A DNA stretch of 64,000 bases from Rariloculus sp963665575 (GCA_963665575.2 CAXXDW010000009.1:67278-131277); one strand, 5' to 3'; shown: positions 40,894-49,321, counted from the first letter of the stretch. Numbers and translations are program-made. The notes: a model not told the origin generated them from the sequence alone.

Positions 40894-41379
40894 ATGGCCA
40901 AGAAGCGGGAAAAGCAGCAGGCGCCGAACACGATCGCAAGAAACAAGCGGGCGCGTTTCAACTACTTCATCGAGGAACGCCTTGAGGCGGGGCTCGAGCT
41001 GACGGGCTGGGAAGTCAAGAGCCTGCGCGCCGGCAAGGCCCAGCTCACGGACAGCTACGTGACATTCCGCGACGGGGAGGCCTGGCTCCTCGGGGCGCAC
41101 ATCACACCGCTGCCGACGGCCTCGGATCACGTTCAGCCGGATCCGACACGTACTCGCAGGCTGTTGCTGCACCGGCAGGAGATCGACCGCTTGGCGGGGC
41201 TCGTCGAACGCCGCGGCTACGCGCTCGTTGCGCTTGAGCTTTACTGGAAAAAGTCGCGAGCCAAGCTCGCTGTCGGGCTTGCCAAGGGCAAGAAGCAGCA
41301 GGACAAGCGAGCAACGGAGAAGGATCGCGACTGGGAACGGACCAAGGCACGGGTCCTCAAGAGACACGGGCGCGGTTGA
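40894..41379 (+). CDS. smpB: SsrA-binding protein SmpB
   Basis: tmRNA partner needed for trans-translation. 161 residues: N-terminal OB-fold starting NTIARNKRARFNYFIEERLEAG (two parts), GWEVKSLRAGKAQL, and a basic C-terminal tail GKKQQDKRATEKDRDWERTK. Lies 170 nt upstream of ssrA, the conserved gammaproteobacterial pairing. Confidence 0.97.
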   Translation: MAKKREKQQAPNTIARNKRARFNYFIEERLEAGLELTGWEVKSLRAGKAQLTDSYVTFRDGEAWLLGAHITPLPTASDHVQPDPTRTRRLLLHRQEIDRLAGLVERRGYALVALELYWKKSRAKLAVGLAKGKKQQDKRATEKDRDWERTKARVLKRHGRG

Positions 41380-41507
41380 TGAACTGCTGTGCCATCGGGC
41401 CACACTGACCCGCGAAACCGGCCACGGCATGGGTACGCCGGCGATTCTTTGGGTTGCAACGTCCTCCGTTTCCCGAGCCGTCAGCGTGAGGGGCAAGGGC
41501 GTGCCGC

Positions 41508-41535
41508 TTGAAAGCCAGCCGTTTGGCCGTACAAT
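41508..41535 (+). promoter_or_regulatory. Sigma-70 promoter of ssrA
   Basis: TTGAAA (41508-41513), 16-nt spacer, TACAAT (41530-41535). The mature tmRNA 5' end is 15 nt downstream of the -10. Near-consensus for a strong housekeeping promoter. Confidence 0.75.
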
Positions 41536-41549
41536 TCACCCCCTGCGAT

Positions 41550-41925
41550 GGGGGCGACATGGCTTCGACGTGGGTCGCGAAACCTCATGGTGCATGCCGA
41601 GGTGCAGAAATCCTCGTAAAACTCTCTGCAAACCAGATAGTTGCCAACGACGACAACTACGCACTCGCCGCTTAATACCCGGTAGGGTGCCGTCTGACTG
41701 GAGCCGTGCTTGTGCGTCCAGCGTCCCTCGGGACACTCAGGCGTCATAACTCACAAGATCGCGATAAGGCAGGTCCGGGGCCGCGTCGTTAAACCACTAC
41801 GGAATCGCTGTTGCGCAGGCCCTGTCGGTCGGGCAGCCAGCAGCTAAAACAATCGACCGGACAAGCATGTAGAGCCTGAGGCAGAGGGCTTGCGGACGCG
41901 GGTTCGATTCCCGCCGCCTCCACCA
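41550..41925 (+). ncRNA. ssrA: Transfer-messenger RNA (tmRNA)
   Basis: One-piece tmRNA, 376 nt. The 5' end GGGGGCGACATGGCTTCGACG pairs (GGGGGCG) with 3' CGCCTCC ahead of an encoded CCA; the T-arm is GCGGGTTCGATTCCCGC. The tag reading frame at 41643-41672 gives ANDDNYALAA followed by TAA, close to the E. coli tag ANDENYALAA. Rescues stalled ribosomes with SmpB from the neighbouring gene. Confidence 0.97.
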
Positions 41926-42077
41926 CACTCCCCCCGGCGTGCCCCCGGTGCAGTGGACACTTTCGGACCATGTCGGGAGCATCGAACTTATGACTCTCGC
42001 GAGGTTCTGCCGAGACTGTCCAAGCAATGGGTTCGTTACTGCGGTAAGTTAACGCGGTCTGGGCACGGACATTGAGG

Positions 42078-42806
42078 ATGCCAGTGATCGCAGCAACTGC
42101 ATGGCCTGCACACAGAGAACGCGCGACCATCCACCGACGGCCGCGGGGGGTCTCAGCAACGATTGCAGGATGGCGGGCTGAGGCTTGGGACATCGTTCGG
42201 AAAGCCGTAGCGGCGCACGTTGTGGCTATGCTCGCCGTGACGGGCGCCTGGGCGCAAACCATGGTTGTTCTGGAAACCGAACTCGGCGACATCTCGATCG
42301 AGGTATACGAAGAGCAGGCGCCGATTTCGTCGGCAAGCTTTCTTGCTCATGTCGATGGCGGCGACCTCGACGGGGGTGCGTTCTATCGGTCAGTCACCGT
42401 GGAGAACGACAACGGGAGCCCGACTATCGAAGTCATTCAGGGCGGCTTGATCGGCGGGGAATCGCAGTTGCCGACCGTAGAGCACGAATCCACTGCGGTT
42501 ACGGGCATCCTCCACGAGGACGGCGTGGTTTCCCTTGGCCGAACCGATCCGGGCACGGCAACGGGCGCGGCCTTCTTCATTTGTATCGGCGATCAACCCG
42601 GGCTGGATTTCGGCGCCACGCGCAATCCGGATGGACTGGGATTCGCGGCGTTCGGACGGGTTGTCGAAGGCATGGACGTGGTACGCGCCATTCACCGTCG
42701 GGAGGCCAACGGACCCAGCGATTCGCCCTATACCGAGGGGCAGATACTCACCGAATACGTGGGAATCGTCTCGGCTTACCGTCAGATCCCGGCCGCTGAC
42801 GATTAG
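42078..42806 (+). CDS. Cyclophilin-type peptidyl-prolyl isomerase, probably exported
   Basis: Cyclophilin core: VVLETELGDISIEVYEEQAP, FLAHVDGGDLDGGAFYRSV, GAAFFICIGDQPGLDFG and FGRVVEGMDVVRAIH. The conserved FxFHR..FMxQGG region is diverged (IEVIQGGLIGGE). A hydrophobic stretch AAHVVAMLAVTGAWAQ before the core suggests a signal peptide, but the N-terminus is unusually long and basic (about 45 residues before it); the true start between TTG 42072, ATG 42078 and later codons is uncertain. First gene after ssrA. Confidence 0.85.
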   Translation: MPVIAATAWPAHRERATIHRRPRGVSATIAGWRAEAWDIVRKAVAAHVVAMLAVTGAWAQTMVVLETELGDISIEVYEEQAPISSASFLAHVDGGDLDGGAFYRSVTVENDNGSPTIEVIQGGLIGGESQLPTVEHESTAVTGILHEDGVVSLGRTDPGTATGAAFFICIGDQPGLDFGATRNPDGLGFAAFGRVVEGMDVVRAIHRREANGPSDSPYTEGQILTEYVGIVSAYRQIPAADD

Positions 42807-42932
42807 CGCACTGCGCGATCGGGTGGCATTCGACTTCTGCCTTCTGCGGCCAGCGATCGCTGGAAATCCAGCCGCAACCCCGGGCGGATGCGGCAGACGG
42901 AGGCGGCCCCGAAGTCACCGCATCCGAACCGG

Positions 42933-43373
42933 TCAATTCGCCCGGTCGACGACCTGCGCGACGTGAACGATACGATCAGCAAGATACGGATGGGCGCGCA
43001 CCCTGTCGTGGAACCGAATGTCTGCCGTCACCACCGGATATTGCCTTTGGATGGCCAGAGCCAGATAGAAGCAATCGTAGGCGGGGTGTTCGAGGTCGAC
43101 GGCCAGACGGGCGGCGCCGGCGGCCAGTTCAAGCATGGAGACGGGAACGGAAACCGGAACGTCTTCCAGCAACTTCGCCGCGTCGGCGAGATCGGCGGCA
43201 GACATGTCGTCGCGACGGTGCATTGCCCAAAGTGCGTTTGTGGCCTCCGCAAAGACGAGGCCAGGAGCGACCAACGTGAAGCCACGGTCGAGAAGCGTGG
43301 CTGCTTCTGTCGAGAATTCTTCGTCAACGAGCCACTTGATCAGGACACTGGCATCGACCACGTAACTGATCAC
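42933..43373 (-). CDS. PIN-domain toxin (VapC/FitB-like)
   Basis: 146-residue PIN ribonuclease. The acidic residues of the active site are D7 (YVVDAS), E43 (FAEATN), D100 (HPAYDCFYLALA) and D118 (VVTADIRF). Start codon overlaps the antitoxin stop by 4 nt. Expected to cleave RNA when released from its antitoxin; the target is unknown. Confidence 0.93.
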   Translation of the reverse strand: MISYVVDASVLIKWLVDEEFSTEAATLLDRGFTLVAPGLVFAEATNALWAMHRRDDMSAADLADAAKLLEDVPVSVPVSMLELAAGAARLAVDLEHPAYDCFYLALAIQRQYPVVTADIRFHDRVRAHPYLADRIVHVAQVVDRAN

Positions 43374-43606
43374 CGGGCAGTGTCCCGTTCGCGGTCCCGC
43401 CTTATCGTGTCGGAACTGTCCACGGAAGATCGAAGCCTTCGCCTTAGCTGCTCTGCCCGTGCGGCGAAGTCCTCGGCCCGCCCCAACAGGGTCGTGCGCA
43501 GGATTTCGCGATGTTCAGCCTCTGCGGACCGCCCGTTGGCGACCGCCCGCTGCTTGAGCGCGCTGACCACCTCCTCGCTGACTTTGCGTACGGTCAATTG
43601 TGCCAC
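43370..43606 (-). CDS. FitA-like ribbon-helix-helix antitoxin
   Basis: 78 residues from GTG 43606 (M-AQLTVRKVSEEVVSALKQR) with GAAGG 9 nt upstream. The segment AVANGRSAEAEHREILRTTLL is typical of FitA-type Arc/MetJ antitoxins. The open frame runs further upstream to 43756 but that part is not family-like. A good promoter lies 34-62 nt upstream. Forms a type II toxin-antitoxin operon with the PIN gene. Confidence 0.88.
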   Translation of the reverse strand: MAQLTVRKVSEEVVSALKQRAVANGRSAEAEHREILRTTLLGRAEDFAARAEQLRRRLRSSVDSSDTIRRDRERDTAR

Positions 43607-43639
43607 TGGATTTGCCTTCAATGCTGCGCAGTCAACGCC

Positions 43640-43668
43640 ATCATAATGCTGCGGGTTCCGCCTCGCAA
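43640..43668 (-). promoter_or_regulatory. Promoter of the FitA/PIN toxin-antitoxin operon
   Basis: Minus strand TTGCGA (43668-43663), 17-nt spacer, TATGAT (43645-43640), 34 nt before the antitoxin GTG. Confidence 0.6.
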
Positions 43669-43894
43669 TGGCGAAGCTATTCGATATCAAGTGGCACAAG
43701 AGCGCGCTGTTCGATCGTTTTCTCCCGTTTGACGTTGACGTGCGGGACAACCGCAAAACGGAGCACCAAGGGCGGCGCGATCAGCCTCCATGAATGCCCA
43801 AATTCACCTGCGCTTCGGGCCGGTGGCGCTGAAGGCCACGACTATAGCTATTACGTGCGCATGGTTGATTGGCCCAAAAAGCAAGGGACTATGA

Positions 43895-43923
43895 TTGACC
43901 GATGTCGATAGACACCATACACT
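43895..43923 (+). promoter_or_regulatory. higBA promoter with candidate operator in the spacer
   Basis: TTGACC (43895-43900), 17-nt spacer, TACACT (43918-43923). The spacer contains a near-palindrome GATGTC-GATA-GACACC (43901-43916), well placed for HigA autorepression. The predicted start site falls at or next to the higB GTG at 43930, so the transcript may be leaderless. Confidence 0.65.
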
Positions 43924-43929
43924 TTGCCG

Positions 43930-44208
43930 GTGATCAAGTCGTTTCGGCATCGCGGCCTCAAGGAACTATATGAGCAAGGGCACTCCGCGCGGGTCGCGCA
44001 GGGAAACGTGGCGAAACTCCTGCGTATCCTGACGGCCTTGGACCGTAGCAGCAGCCCGATCGGAATGAATCTCCCCGGCTTTCGGCTCCATCCGCTCAAA
44101 GGCCGCATACAGGGGCATCATGCCGTTACTGTCTCAGCCAACTGGCGGGTGACCTTTCGGTTCGAGGACGGACACGCAATGGATGTCGACTATCTGGATT
44201 ACCACTAG
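43930..44208 (+). CDS. higB: HigB-like RelE/ParE-family toxin
   Basis: 92 residues from GTG 43930: M-IKSFRHRGLKELYEQGHSA, the classic HigB/plasmid-killer N-terminus, then GMNLPGFRLHPLKGR and VTVSANWRVTFRFEDGHAMDVDYLDYH. Ribosome-dependent mRNA interferase by family. TTG 43924 is an alternative start. Antitoxin gene follows after 11 nt. Confidence 0.93.
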   Translation: MIKSFRHRGLKELYEQGHSARVAQGNVAKLLRILTALDRSSSPIGMNLPGFRLHPLKGRIQGHHAVTVSANWRVTFRFEDGHAMDVDYLDYH

Positions 44209-44219
44209 GAGATCCTGAC

Positions 44220-44507
44220 ATGGCTATGAAAGACCCGGTACATCCCGGGGCCATCGTGCGAGAAGATTGCTTGAAGCCATTGAGCCTGTCCGTTTCGGAA
44301 GGTGCAAGGCGGCTCGGTGTCGGGCGTCAGACTCTCTCCCATCTGGTCAATGAGAAGGCGTCCGTTTCCATCGAGATGGCATACCGGCTGTCAAAGGCAT
44401 TCGGCTCTACACCGGAAACGTGGCTTGGCATGCAGTTGGCCTTTGACCTTGCCCAGTCTCGCGACCTGGAACACAAGATCAAGGTCGAACGCATCGTCGC
44501 CGCATAA
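44220..44507 (+). CDS. higA: HigA-family antitoxin (XRE-type)
   Basis: 95 residues; PVHPGAIVREDCLKPLSLSV followed by an HTH with ARRLGVGRQTLSHLVNEKAS and MAYRLSKAFGSTPETWLGMQ, diagnostic of HigA. AGGAG lies 8 nt before the ATG; ATG 44226 is an alternative. In the reversed toxin-first order typical of higBA. Confidence 0.95.
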   Translation: MAMKDPVHPGAIVREDCLKPLSLSVSEGARRLGVGRQTLSHLVNEKASVSIEMAYRLSKAFGSTPETWLGMQLAFDLAQSRDLEHKIKVERIVAA

Positions 44508-44870
44508 GGAACTTTCGTTCTGGACACCTCGTCCAGAACACAGCGCGGGACGGCAGCGTAACGCACACTCACCCGGCCGTCAGGACATCCCCGCGAGACG
44601 ATCGCGATACGGTGAGCCCGGAGGATGCGCATCCGCGAATGACCGCAACTACGCACTCGCCGCATAAAACCGGTAGGGTGCCGTTGGCTGTTGAACCAAT
44701 TCCGCTCTTCGGGACCCTCGGACAACAAGAGAGCTTCAAGCTGTCGCGCGCACCTGCCCAACGTTCCGGTTCATCGCGACAAGCAAACCGCTTACTTCGA
44801 GCATCTAAACAATATCCAATGGGTCCAGGCGCACGCATGAGCCCCCTTTGGATCGCGGGAGGAGTAGCGT
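44508..44870. other. Intergenic region after higA
   Basis: Apart from the 50-nt tmRNA-like fragment at 44635-44684, I see no gene. The last bases carry the strong ribosome site GGAGGAG of the sigma factor. A convincing promoter for the sigma operon was not found by eye. Confidence 0.5.
44635..44684 (+). pseudogene. Decayed fragment of a second tmRNA (tag region)
   Basis: Fifty bases align to the ssrA tag region at 41643-41693 with about 44 identities and one gap. The copied tag frame reads ANDRNYALAA then TAA, followed by CCGGTAGGGTGCCGT, identical in ssrA. Three of the differences are synonymous (GCC/GCG, AAC/AAT, GCT/GCA). No acceptor arm, T-arm or CCA is visible on either side, so it is a remnant, perhaps of a divergent ssrA brought by a mobile element. 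Confidence 0.75.
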
Positions 44871-45476
44871 ATGCAGCGCCCTACGGCATCACTGCGCAAA
44901 GCCGGGACGGTGGTTTCCGGCTCCGAACCGGAGCCTGATGCGATTGACGGAAAAAGCGTATTGCATTGTGTAAGTGCCGCTCAGCGCGGTGATGTTGATG
45001 CTTTTGAGCGACTCTATCGGCATTTCGCGGGATTTGTTTACGGCCTCTGCCTGCGAATGCTCGCATCGCCTGCGGACGCGGAAGACTGCGTCCAGCAGAC
45101 CTTCACGAAAGCCTGGACTCAACTGAATCGGTTCGAAGGACGTAGTGAGTTCGGGACCTGGCTCCACCGAATAGCCGTCAATGAGGCGCTGATGGCGGAA
45201 AGACGAAGTCGACGATTCGAGCTTGTCGAAGTACGAGACGAAATGGCCGTAGAGACCGGCTGTCCCGCTGCCGCGATCGATATCGAACAAGCCGTCGCCG
45301 ATCTACCCGTGCGGCGGCGCCACGTTTTCGTACTCAAGGCCGTTTACGGCTACAGTCACGACGAGATCGCCGGCCTTCTGGACATTTCTTCCGGGACTTC
45401 CAGAGCGCAGTTTCACCAGGCACGTCAGACACTGATGAACGTGCTGGGTCAGGAGAAGCAACATGAGCGACGATAG
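44871..45476 (+). CDS. ECF-type RNA polymerase sigma factor
   Basis: Sigma-70 family, 201 residues. Region 2: AFERLYRHFAGFVYGLCLRM, DAEDCVQQTFTKAW, and RFEGRSEFGTWLHRIAVNEA; region 4: LPVRRRHVFVLKAVYGYSHD and EIAGLLDISSGTSRAQFHQA. GGAGGAG six bases before the ATG. Overlaps the next gene by 14 nt, which looks like its anti-sigma factor. Confidence 0.94.
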   Translation: MQRPTASLRKAGTVVSGSEPEPDAIDGKSVLHCVSAAQRGDVDAFERLYRHFAGFVYGLCLRMLASPADAEDCVQQTFTKAWTQLNRFEGRSEFGTWLHRIAVNEALMAERRSRRFELVEVRDEMAVETGCPAAAIDIEQAVADLPVRRRHVFVLKAVYGYSHDEIAGLLDISSGTSRAQFHQARQTLMNVLGQEKQHERR

Positions 45477-45981
45477 AGATCCACGTGCCGGGATGCTGGA
45501 CGAGCGCATTGCCGATATGAAGCGCGAATTGATGCCCGATAGAGACCTTTGGCCGGAAATAGCCTCGCGCCTTGAGCCTCGGGATAGAGACGCTAAAGCC
45601 TTGCCGCGAGCCTGGCTGCCCCGTGGTTGGGCCTCGATCGGTGTAGCGGTCGCCGCGGGCTACCTGATTGCAATCTGGTTTCCGTTGATATCGATAACCG
45701 AGCGCAACGGACAAGAGACTGCGCCCAACCCGCTTCGAGGAGCGCTGATGGAGAACGTCGAACAGGCCCTCGATCAACTCCCGGTAAACACTCGCGCCGT
45801 CATTGATACCGATTTGGCTGGATTCGAGCGCGATTGGCTTCGGATCGAAGAAGCCCTGGAGGCGGAGCCTGACAACCCCTTGCTTAATGAGCTGCTGATG
45901 TCTGCTCAGGAACGGGCGAGGTCGGTTCAGCAGCAGCTTGATCGACTTGGGAACAATCCAGTCAATGCGGTGCAGATATGA
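45463..45981 (+). CDS. Putative single-span anti-sigma factor
   Basis: 172 residues, one membrane segment at about 56-72 (IGVAVAAGYLIAIWFPL), an acidic cytoplasmic N-terminus (MSDDRDPRAGMLDERIADMK) and a coiled-coil-prone C-terminal part rich in Glu/Leu. It lacks a recognisable zinc-binding ZAS motif. Assignment rests on its topology and on its overlap with the ECF sigma gene; it also overlaps the following gene by 4 nt. Confidence 0.65.
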   Translation: MSDDRDPRAGMLDERIADMKRELMPDRDLWPEIASRLEPRDRDAKALPRAWLPRGWASIGVAVAAGYLIAIWFPLISITERNGQETAPNPLRGALMENVEQALDQLPVNTRAVIDTDLAGFERDWLRIEEALEAEPDNPLLNELLMSAQERARSVQQQLDRLGNNPVNAVQI

Positions 45982-46949
45982 AACCTGTTGATGCAGTTCT
46001 CGGAGCATCGATTGCCGCGCTCTTGTTCACCGGACACGCAAACAGCCAAACAGCCGAGCGCACAATCATCGATGTACAAACGTTCAGGCACGTCATCCCG
46101 GCCCCCTCTACAGGACAGGTCTCCGTCTCCATGGCGGTGGGCGAATTCATCGTCCGGGGATGGGACCGGGACGAAGTTGAGGTCTCGGGAGAACTCGGCG
46201 AAGACGCGATACGCGTCGAGTTGTCTCATGACGAAGGACAGACACTGATCAATGTCATCCCCATTCCCGCGGGCTCCGAACCCGTATTCCCTCCCAGCGA
46301 AACGGACATCTTTGTCAGCATGCCGCGGCAAAGCAGTCTGACATTCTCCGCGACCGACGCCGAGGCGCAGATCGCCGGCATCCATGGCAGCCAGGCACTA
46401 AGTACCATCAGCGGCGATGTCGAAACGGAGGTCTGGTCAGGACCCGTTACAGCGGAGTCCGCAAGCGGAGACCTGTCGATCTCCAATCGTTCCGGACTCG
46501 CCAGGACTGCCGACGAGTCGATGCCCGATCCTGACGAATCCGTGATTGCCGTACTCACCAGCCTGAGCGGCGATATCGAAGCTCGTGGCCCGTTCGATCA
46601 AGTGACCGCTTCGACCGTAAGCGGCGACATCGAAATCGACGTCGTTGACGTTTCAGTGCTCTACCTCGATACGAGCAACGGCGACATCGAGGTTCGGGCC
46701 ACCTTCAGCGCAGGTGCCGAAGTGAATGCAGAGACCATCAATGGCGACGTGGAACTCCAGGTCAGCGAAGCAGGCAACCTGACGCTGAACCTGGAGTCGT
46801 TCAGCGGCCGCCTAGAGAACTGCTTCGATTATGAAGATCTGCCGTTGAGTTCCGGCTCGGGACACAAGTTGCACGTTGAAGGCCCGGACGATGCGCCGAG
46901 CGTACGCGTTCGGACGCTGAATGGCGATATCGAATTCTGCTCCTCGTAG
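45978..46949 (+). CDS. DUF4097-type exported repeat protein
   Basis: 323 residues with a signal peptide (MKPVDAVLGASIAALLFTGH, cleavage near ANSQ). The mature protein repeats SGDVETE, SGDLSIS, SGDIEARG, SGDIEID, NGDIEVRA, NGDVELQ and NGDIEFC, the turn pattern of DUF4097/DUF4098 beta-helix (putative adhesin) proteins. Such genes often sit beside ECF sigma/anti-sigma pairs, suggesting an envelope role. Function is not known. Confidence 0.85.
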   Translation: MKPVDAVLGASIAALLFTGHANSQTAERTIIDVQTFRHVIPAPSTGQVSVSMAVGEFIVRGWDRDEVEVSGELGEDAIRVELSHDEGQTLINVIPIPAGSEPVFPPSETDIFVSMPRQSSLTFSATDAEAQIAGIHGSQALSTISGDVETEVWSGPVTAESASGDLSISNRSGLARTADESMPDPDESVIAVLTSLSGDIEARGPFDQVTASTVSGDIEIDVVDVSVLYLDTSNGDIEVRATFSAGAEVNAETINGDVELQVSEAGNLTLNLESFSGRLENCFDYEDLPLSSGSGHKLHVEGPDDAPSVRVRTLNGDIEFCSS

Positions 46950-46997
46950 CTTTACTCGTACAAGCGCATCAAGCAACGCGATCTACGGATTGATGGA

Positions 46998-49214
46998 ATG
47001 TCCATGGTGAACGATCGGAAATTTCGCCCGCTGCATACGGGCCGCGCTCCTTATGGAGTCGCCCTGCTGTTGTTTTCCTTGCACCTCGGCCCGGCGCTCG
47101 GACAGGAAACCCCGCCCCCCAGCGACACGGCCGAAGCCGACAAGGTGCTAAGAGTAGCTCCGACCGAGACTGCTCCGGTGATAGACGGCGTTCTGGACGA
47201 CTCGGTCTGGACGCAGGCTCCGGTAATCCACGATCTGCACCAGTTCGATCCCGTCGACCACGGCGAACCGACGGAGCGCACCGAAGTCTACGTACTCTAC
47301 GATGACGAGAACCTTTACGTTGCGGCCCGCATGTTCGACAGCGAACCGGATGAGATACGCGCGCGACAGATGGTGCAGGGTCAGCCGATGTGGTTCGACG
47401 ACTCGTTCGCCATCCTGCTCGACCCGTTCAACAACAAGCGCACCGGTTACAGCTTCCAGGTCAATCCGGTCGGAAACCGGCGTGACGGGATCTTCGAGAC
47501 GCCTACCGAGCAGAACCAGGACTGGGAAGGTATCTGGCATGCCGAAGCCCGGATCAACGATGAAGGCTGGGCGGCTGAATTCTCCATTCCCTTCAAGACG
47601 CTGAACTTCGACCCGAACAATGCCGACTGGGGATTCACGGTGGAACGCAGCATTGCGCGAAAGCGAGAGGATATCGCCTGGGTTTCGTTCAACCGCGACG
47701 TCAATCCTGGCGCGACGGGCGTAATTACGGGTCTGGCAGGGCTCCAGCAGGGCGTGGGCCTGGACATCGTGCCGTCGATAGTGACCAGTCAGTCCAGGGA
47801 CTTCAAGGCGAATGACTCGAGCTCTCAGACAGATCCGTCTCTCGACGTGTTCTACAACTTCACGCCGTCGTTGACGGGGGTGTTGACGCTGAACACGGAC
47901 TTCTCCGCAACCGAGGTCGACGATCGTCAGATCAACCTCACTCGCTTCTCGCTGTTTTTCCCGGAGAAGCGCGATTTCTTCCTGCAGGACGTTGACATCT
48001 TTTCCTTTGGCGGGCTCGAAAGAAACGGTATTCCGTTTCATTCGCGCCGCATCGGCTTGAGCGACAACGGCCAGCTCGTCGACCTGGAGGTTGGCGCGAA
48101 AGTCACGGGACGCGTCGGACGGTGGAACGTCGGCGTCCTGAACATTCAGCAGGAAGGGTTCGACGACGTGGCCGACAGCGACCTTTTCGTCGGTCGAGTT
48201 TCGGCGAACGTGCTGGAGGAGTCGAGCGTCGGTGTGATCCTGACCAACGGCGATCCTCATAGTGACCTGGATAACTCCCTGTTCGGCGCGGATTTCCGCT
48301 ATCGAAATACCGATCTCCCGGGAGATCGGACACTGGAAGGCGAACTCTGGTTTCAGCAATCCGATACGGAAGGCGTCGACGGCGACGACTCCGCCTGGGG
48401 ACTTCGTATAGCGTCACCGAACACCGAAGGCGTTCTGGGCGTGTTGGCCTACGATAGCTTCTCCGAAAACTTCAACCCGGCACTGGGCTTCGTGAATCGA
48501 TCCGGCATTGAAAGGACCGAGTTGCTGGTCGGATACACTTTCCGGCCCGACAATCATCGCTGGCTTCGATCGAACCGTTCGGGCATCAACTTCGAACGCT
48601 TCGACAGGATCTCGGGCGGTCTGGAAAGCAGCAGAATCTATCTTCAGCTACTGGAGGTGGAAACACACACCGGCGACGACCTGACCCTGTTCCTCTCTCG
48701 AGAGCGGGAAATCCTGCTGGAGCCCTTCGAGATCACCGACGGCGTCGTGATTCCTCCCGGCGACTACGAGTTCGACAGCGTTGGAGTCGAATTGGGTGGT
48801 GCTGAAGCACGGGCTCTTGCCCCGGAGTTGGAACTCGTCGTCGGCGATTTCTACGGCGGCGAAAAACTCTCTGCCACGGCCGGCCTCGAATGGCGCCCGA
48901 ACGAGCACCTGTTCCTCGGTTTCGGCTACGAATACAACGACGTTGAGCTGTCTCACGGAGAGTTCGTCGCGAGGCTGATTCAGGTCGAGGCGAACTATGC
49001 TTTCGATGTCCGTTGGTCCTGGGTCAACCTGATCCAGTACGACAACGAATCACACTCGGCAGGAGTCAACAGTCGATTGCGGTGGAATCCGCGTGCGGGG
49101 CGCGATCTCTACGTCGTTCTGAATCACGGCTTCGACGCGGAGCGCGCATTCTCCAGGTTGCGTTCCACCGACTCGCGGCTGTCGATAAAGTACACGCAAA
49201 CGTTCCGGCTGTAG
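46998..49214 (+). CDS. DUF5916 protein with CBM9-like domain, probable outer-membrane barrel
   Basis: 738 residues. Signal peptide around residues 14-36 (APYGVALLLFSLHLGPALG), then a CBM9-like domain (about 50-230: PVIDGVLDDSVWTQAPVI, DDENLYVAARMFDSEPDE, GYSFQVNPVGNRRDG) and a large DUF5916 region with alternating beta pattern (FFPEKRDFFLQDVDIFSFGG). The chain ends RLSIKYTQTFRL with aromatic/Leu last residues, consistent with an outer-membrane barrel. ATG 46998 or the Met at 47004. Likely last gene of the sigma-factor locus, 48 nt after the DUF4097 gene. Confidence 0.88.
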   Translation: MSMVNDRKFRPLHTGRAPYGVALLLFSLHLGPALGQETPPPSDTAEADKVLRVAPTETAPVIDGVLDDSVWTQAPVIHDLHQFDPVDHGEPTERTEVYVLYDDENLYVAARMFDSEPDEIRARQMVQGQPMWFDDSFAILLDPFNNKRTGYSFQVNPVGNRRDGIFETPTEQNQDWEGIWHAEARINDEGWAAEFSIPFKTLNFDPNNADWGFTVERSIARKREDIAWVSFNRDVNPGATGVITGLAGLQQGVGLDIVPSIVTSQSRDFKANDSSSQTDPSLDVFYNFTPSLTGVLTLNTDFSATEVDDRQINLTRFSLFFPEKRDFFLQDVDIFSFGGLERNGIPFHSRRIGLSDNGQLVDLEVGAKVTGRVGRWNVGVLNIQQEGFDDVADSDLFVGRVSANVLEESSVGVILTNGDPHSDLDNSLFGADFRYRNTDLPGDRTLEGELWFQQSDTEGVDGDDSAWGLRIASPNTEGVLGVLAYDSFSENFNPALGFVNRSGIERTELLVGYTFRPDNHRWLRSNRSGINFERFDRISGGLESSRIYLQLLEVETHTGDDLTLFLSREREILLEPFEITDGVVIPPGDYEFDSVGVELGGAEARALAPELELVVGDFYGGEKLSATAGLEWRPNEHLFLGFGYEYNDVELSHGEFVARLIQVEANYAFDVRWSWVNLIQYDNESHSAGVNSRLRWNPRAGRDLYVVLNHGFDAERAFSRLRSTDSRLSIKYTQTFRL

Positions 49215-49321
49215 GTGGGAGCCGTGCTGTTCGTCATCATCGGAAAGTTGACGAACATGAGCTTTAGTACCCTGTAACAGAAGTCTCCGGAACGCCCGCG
49301 CGATACTCGCCGTCCGATGCC

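Larger units (their letters stand above)
43607..43929. other. Divergent intergenic region between two toxin-antitoxin operons
   Basis: Contains the minus-strand antitoxin promoter and the plus-strand higBA promoter. A 41-codon frame at 43668-43793 (starting MAKLFDIKWHKSALFDRFLP) has no ribosome site and no recognised family; I do not call it a gene. Confidence 0.5.

Noticed and set aside
41926..42077. Direct repeat of the ssrA 3' end as an attachment site
   Set aside because: I looked for a second GGTTCGATTCCCGCCGCC-like sequence downstream and did not find one; only the tag region is repeated.
43668..43793. 41-codon ORF between the two toxin-antitoxin modules
   Set aside because: No ribosome site, overlaps the antitoxin promoter and has no recognisable family; likely chance or debris.
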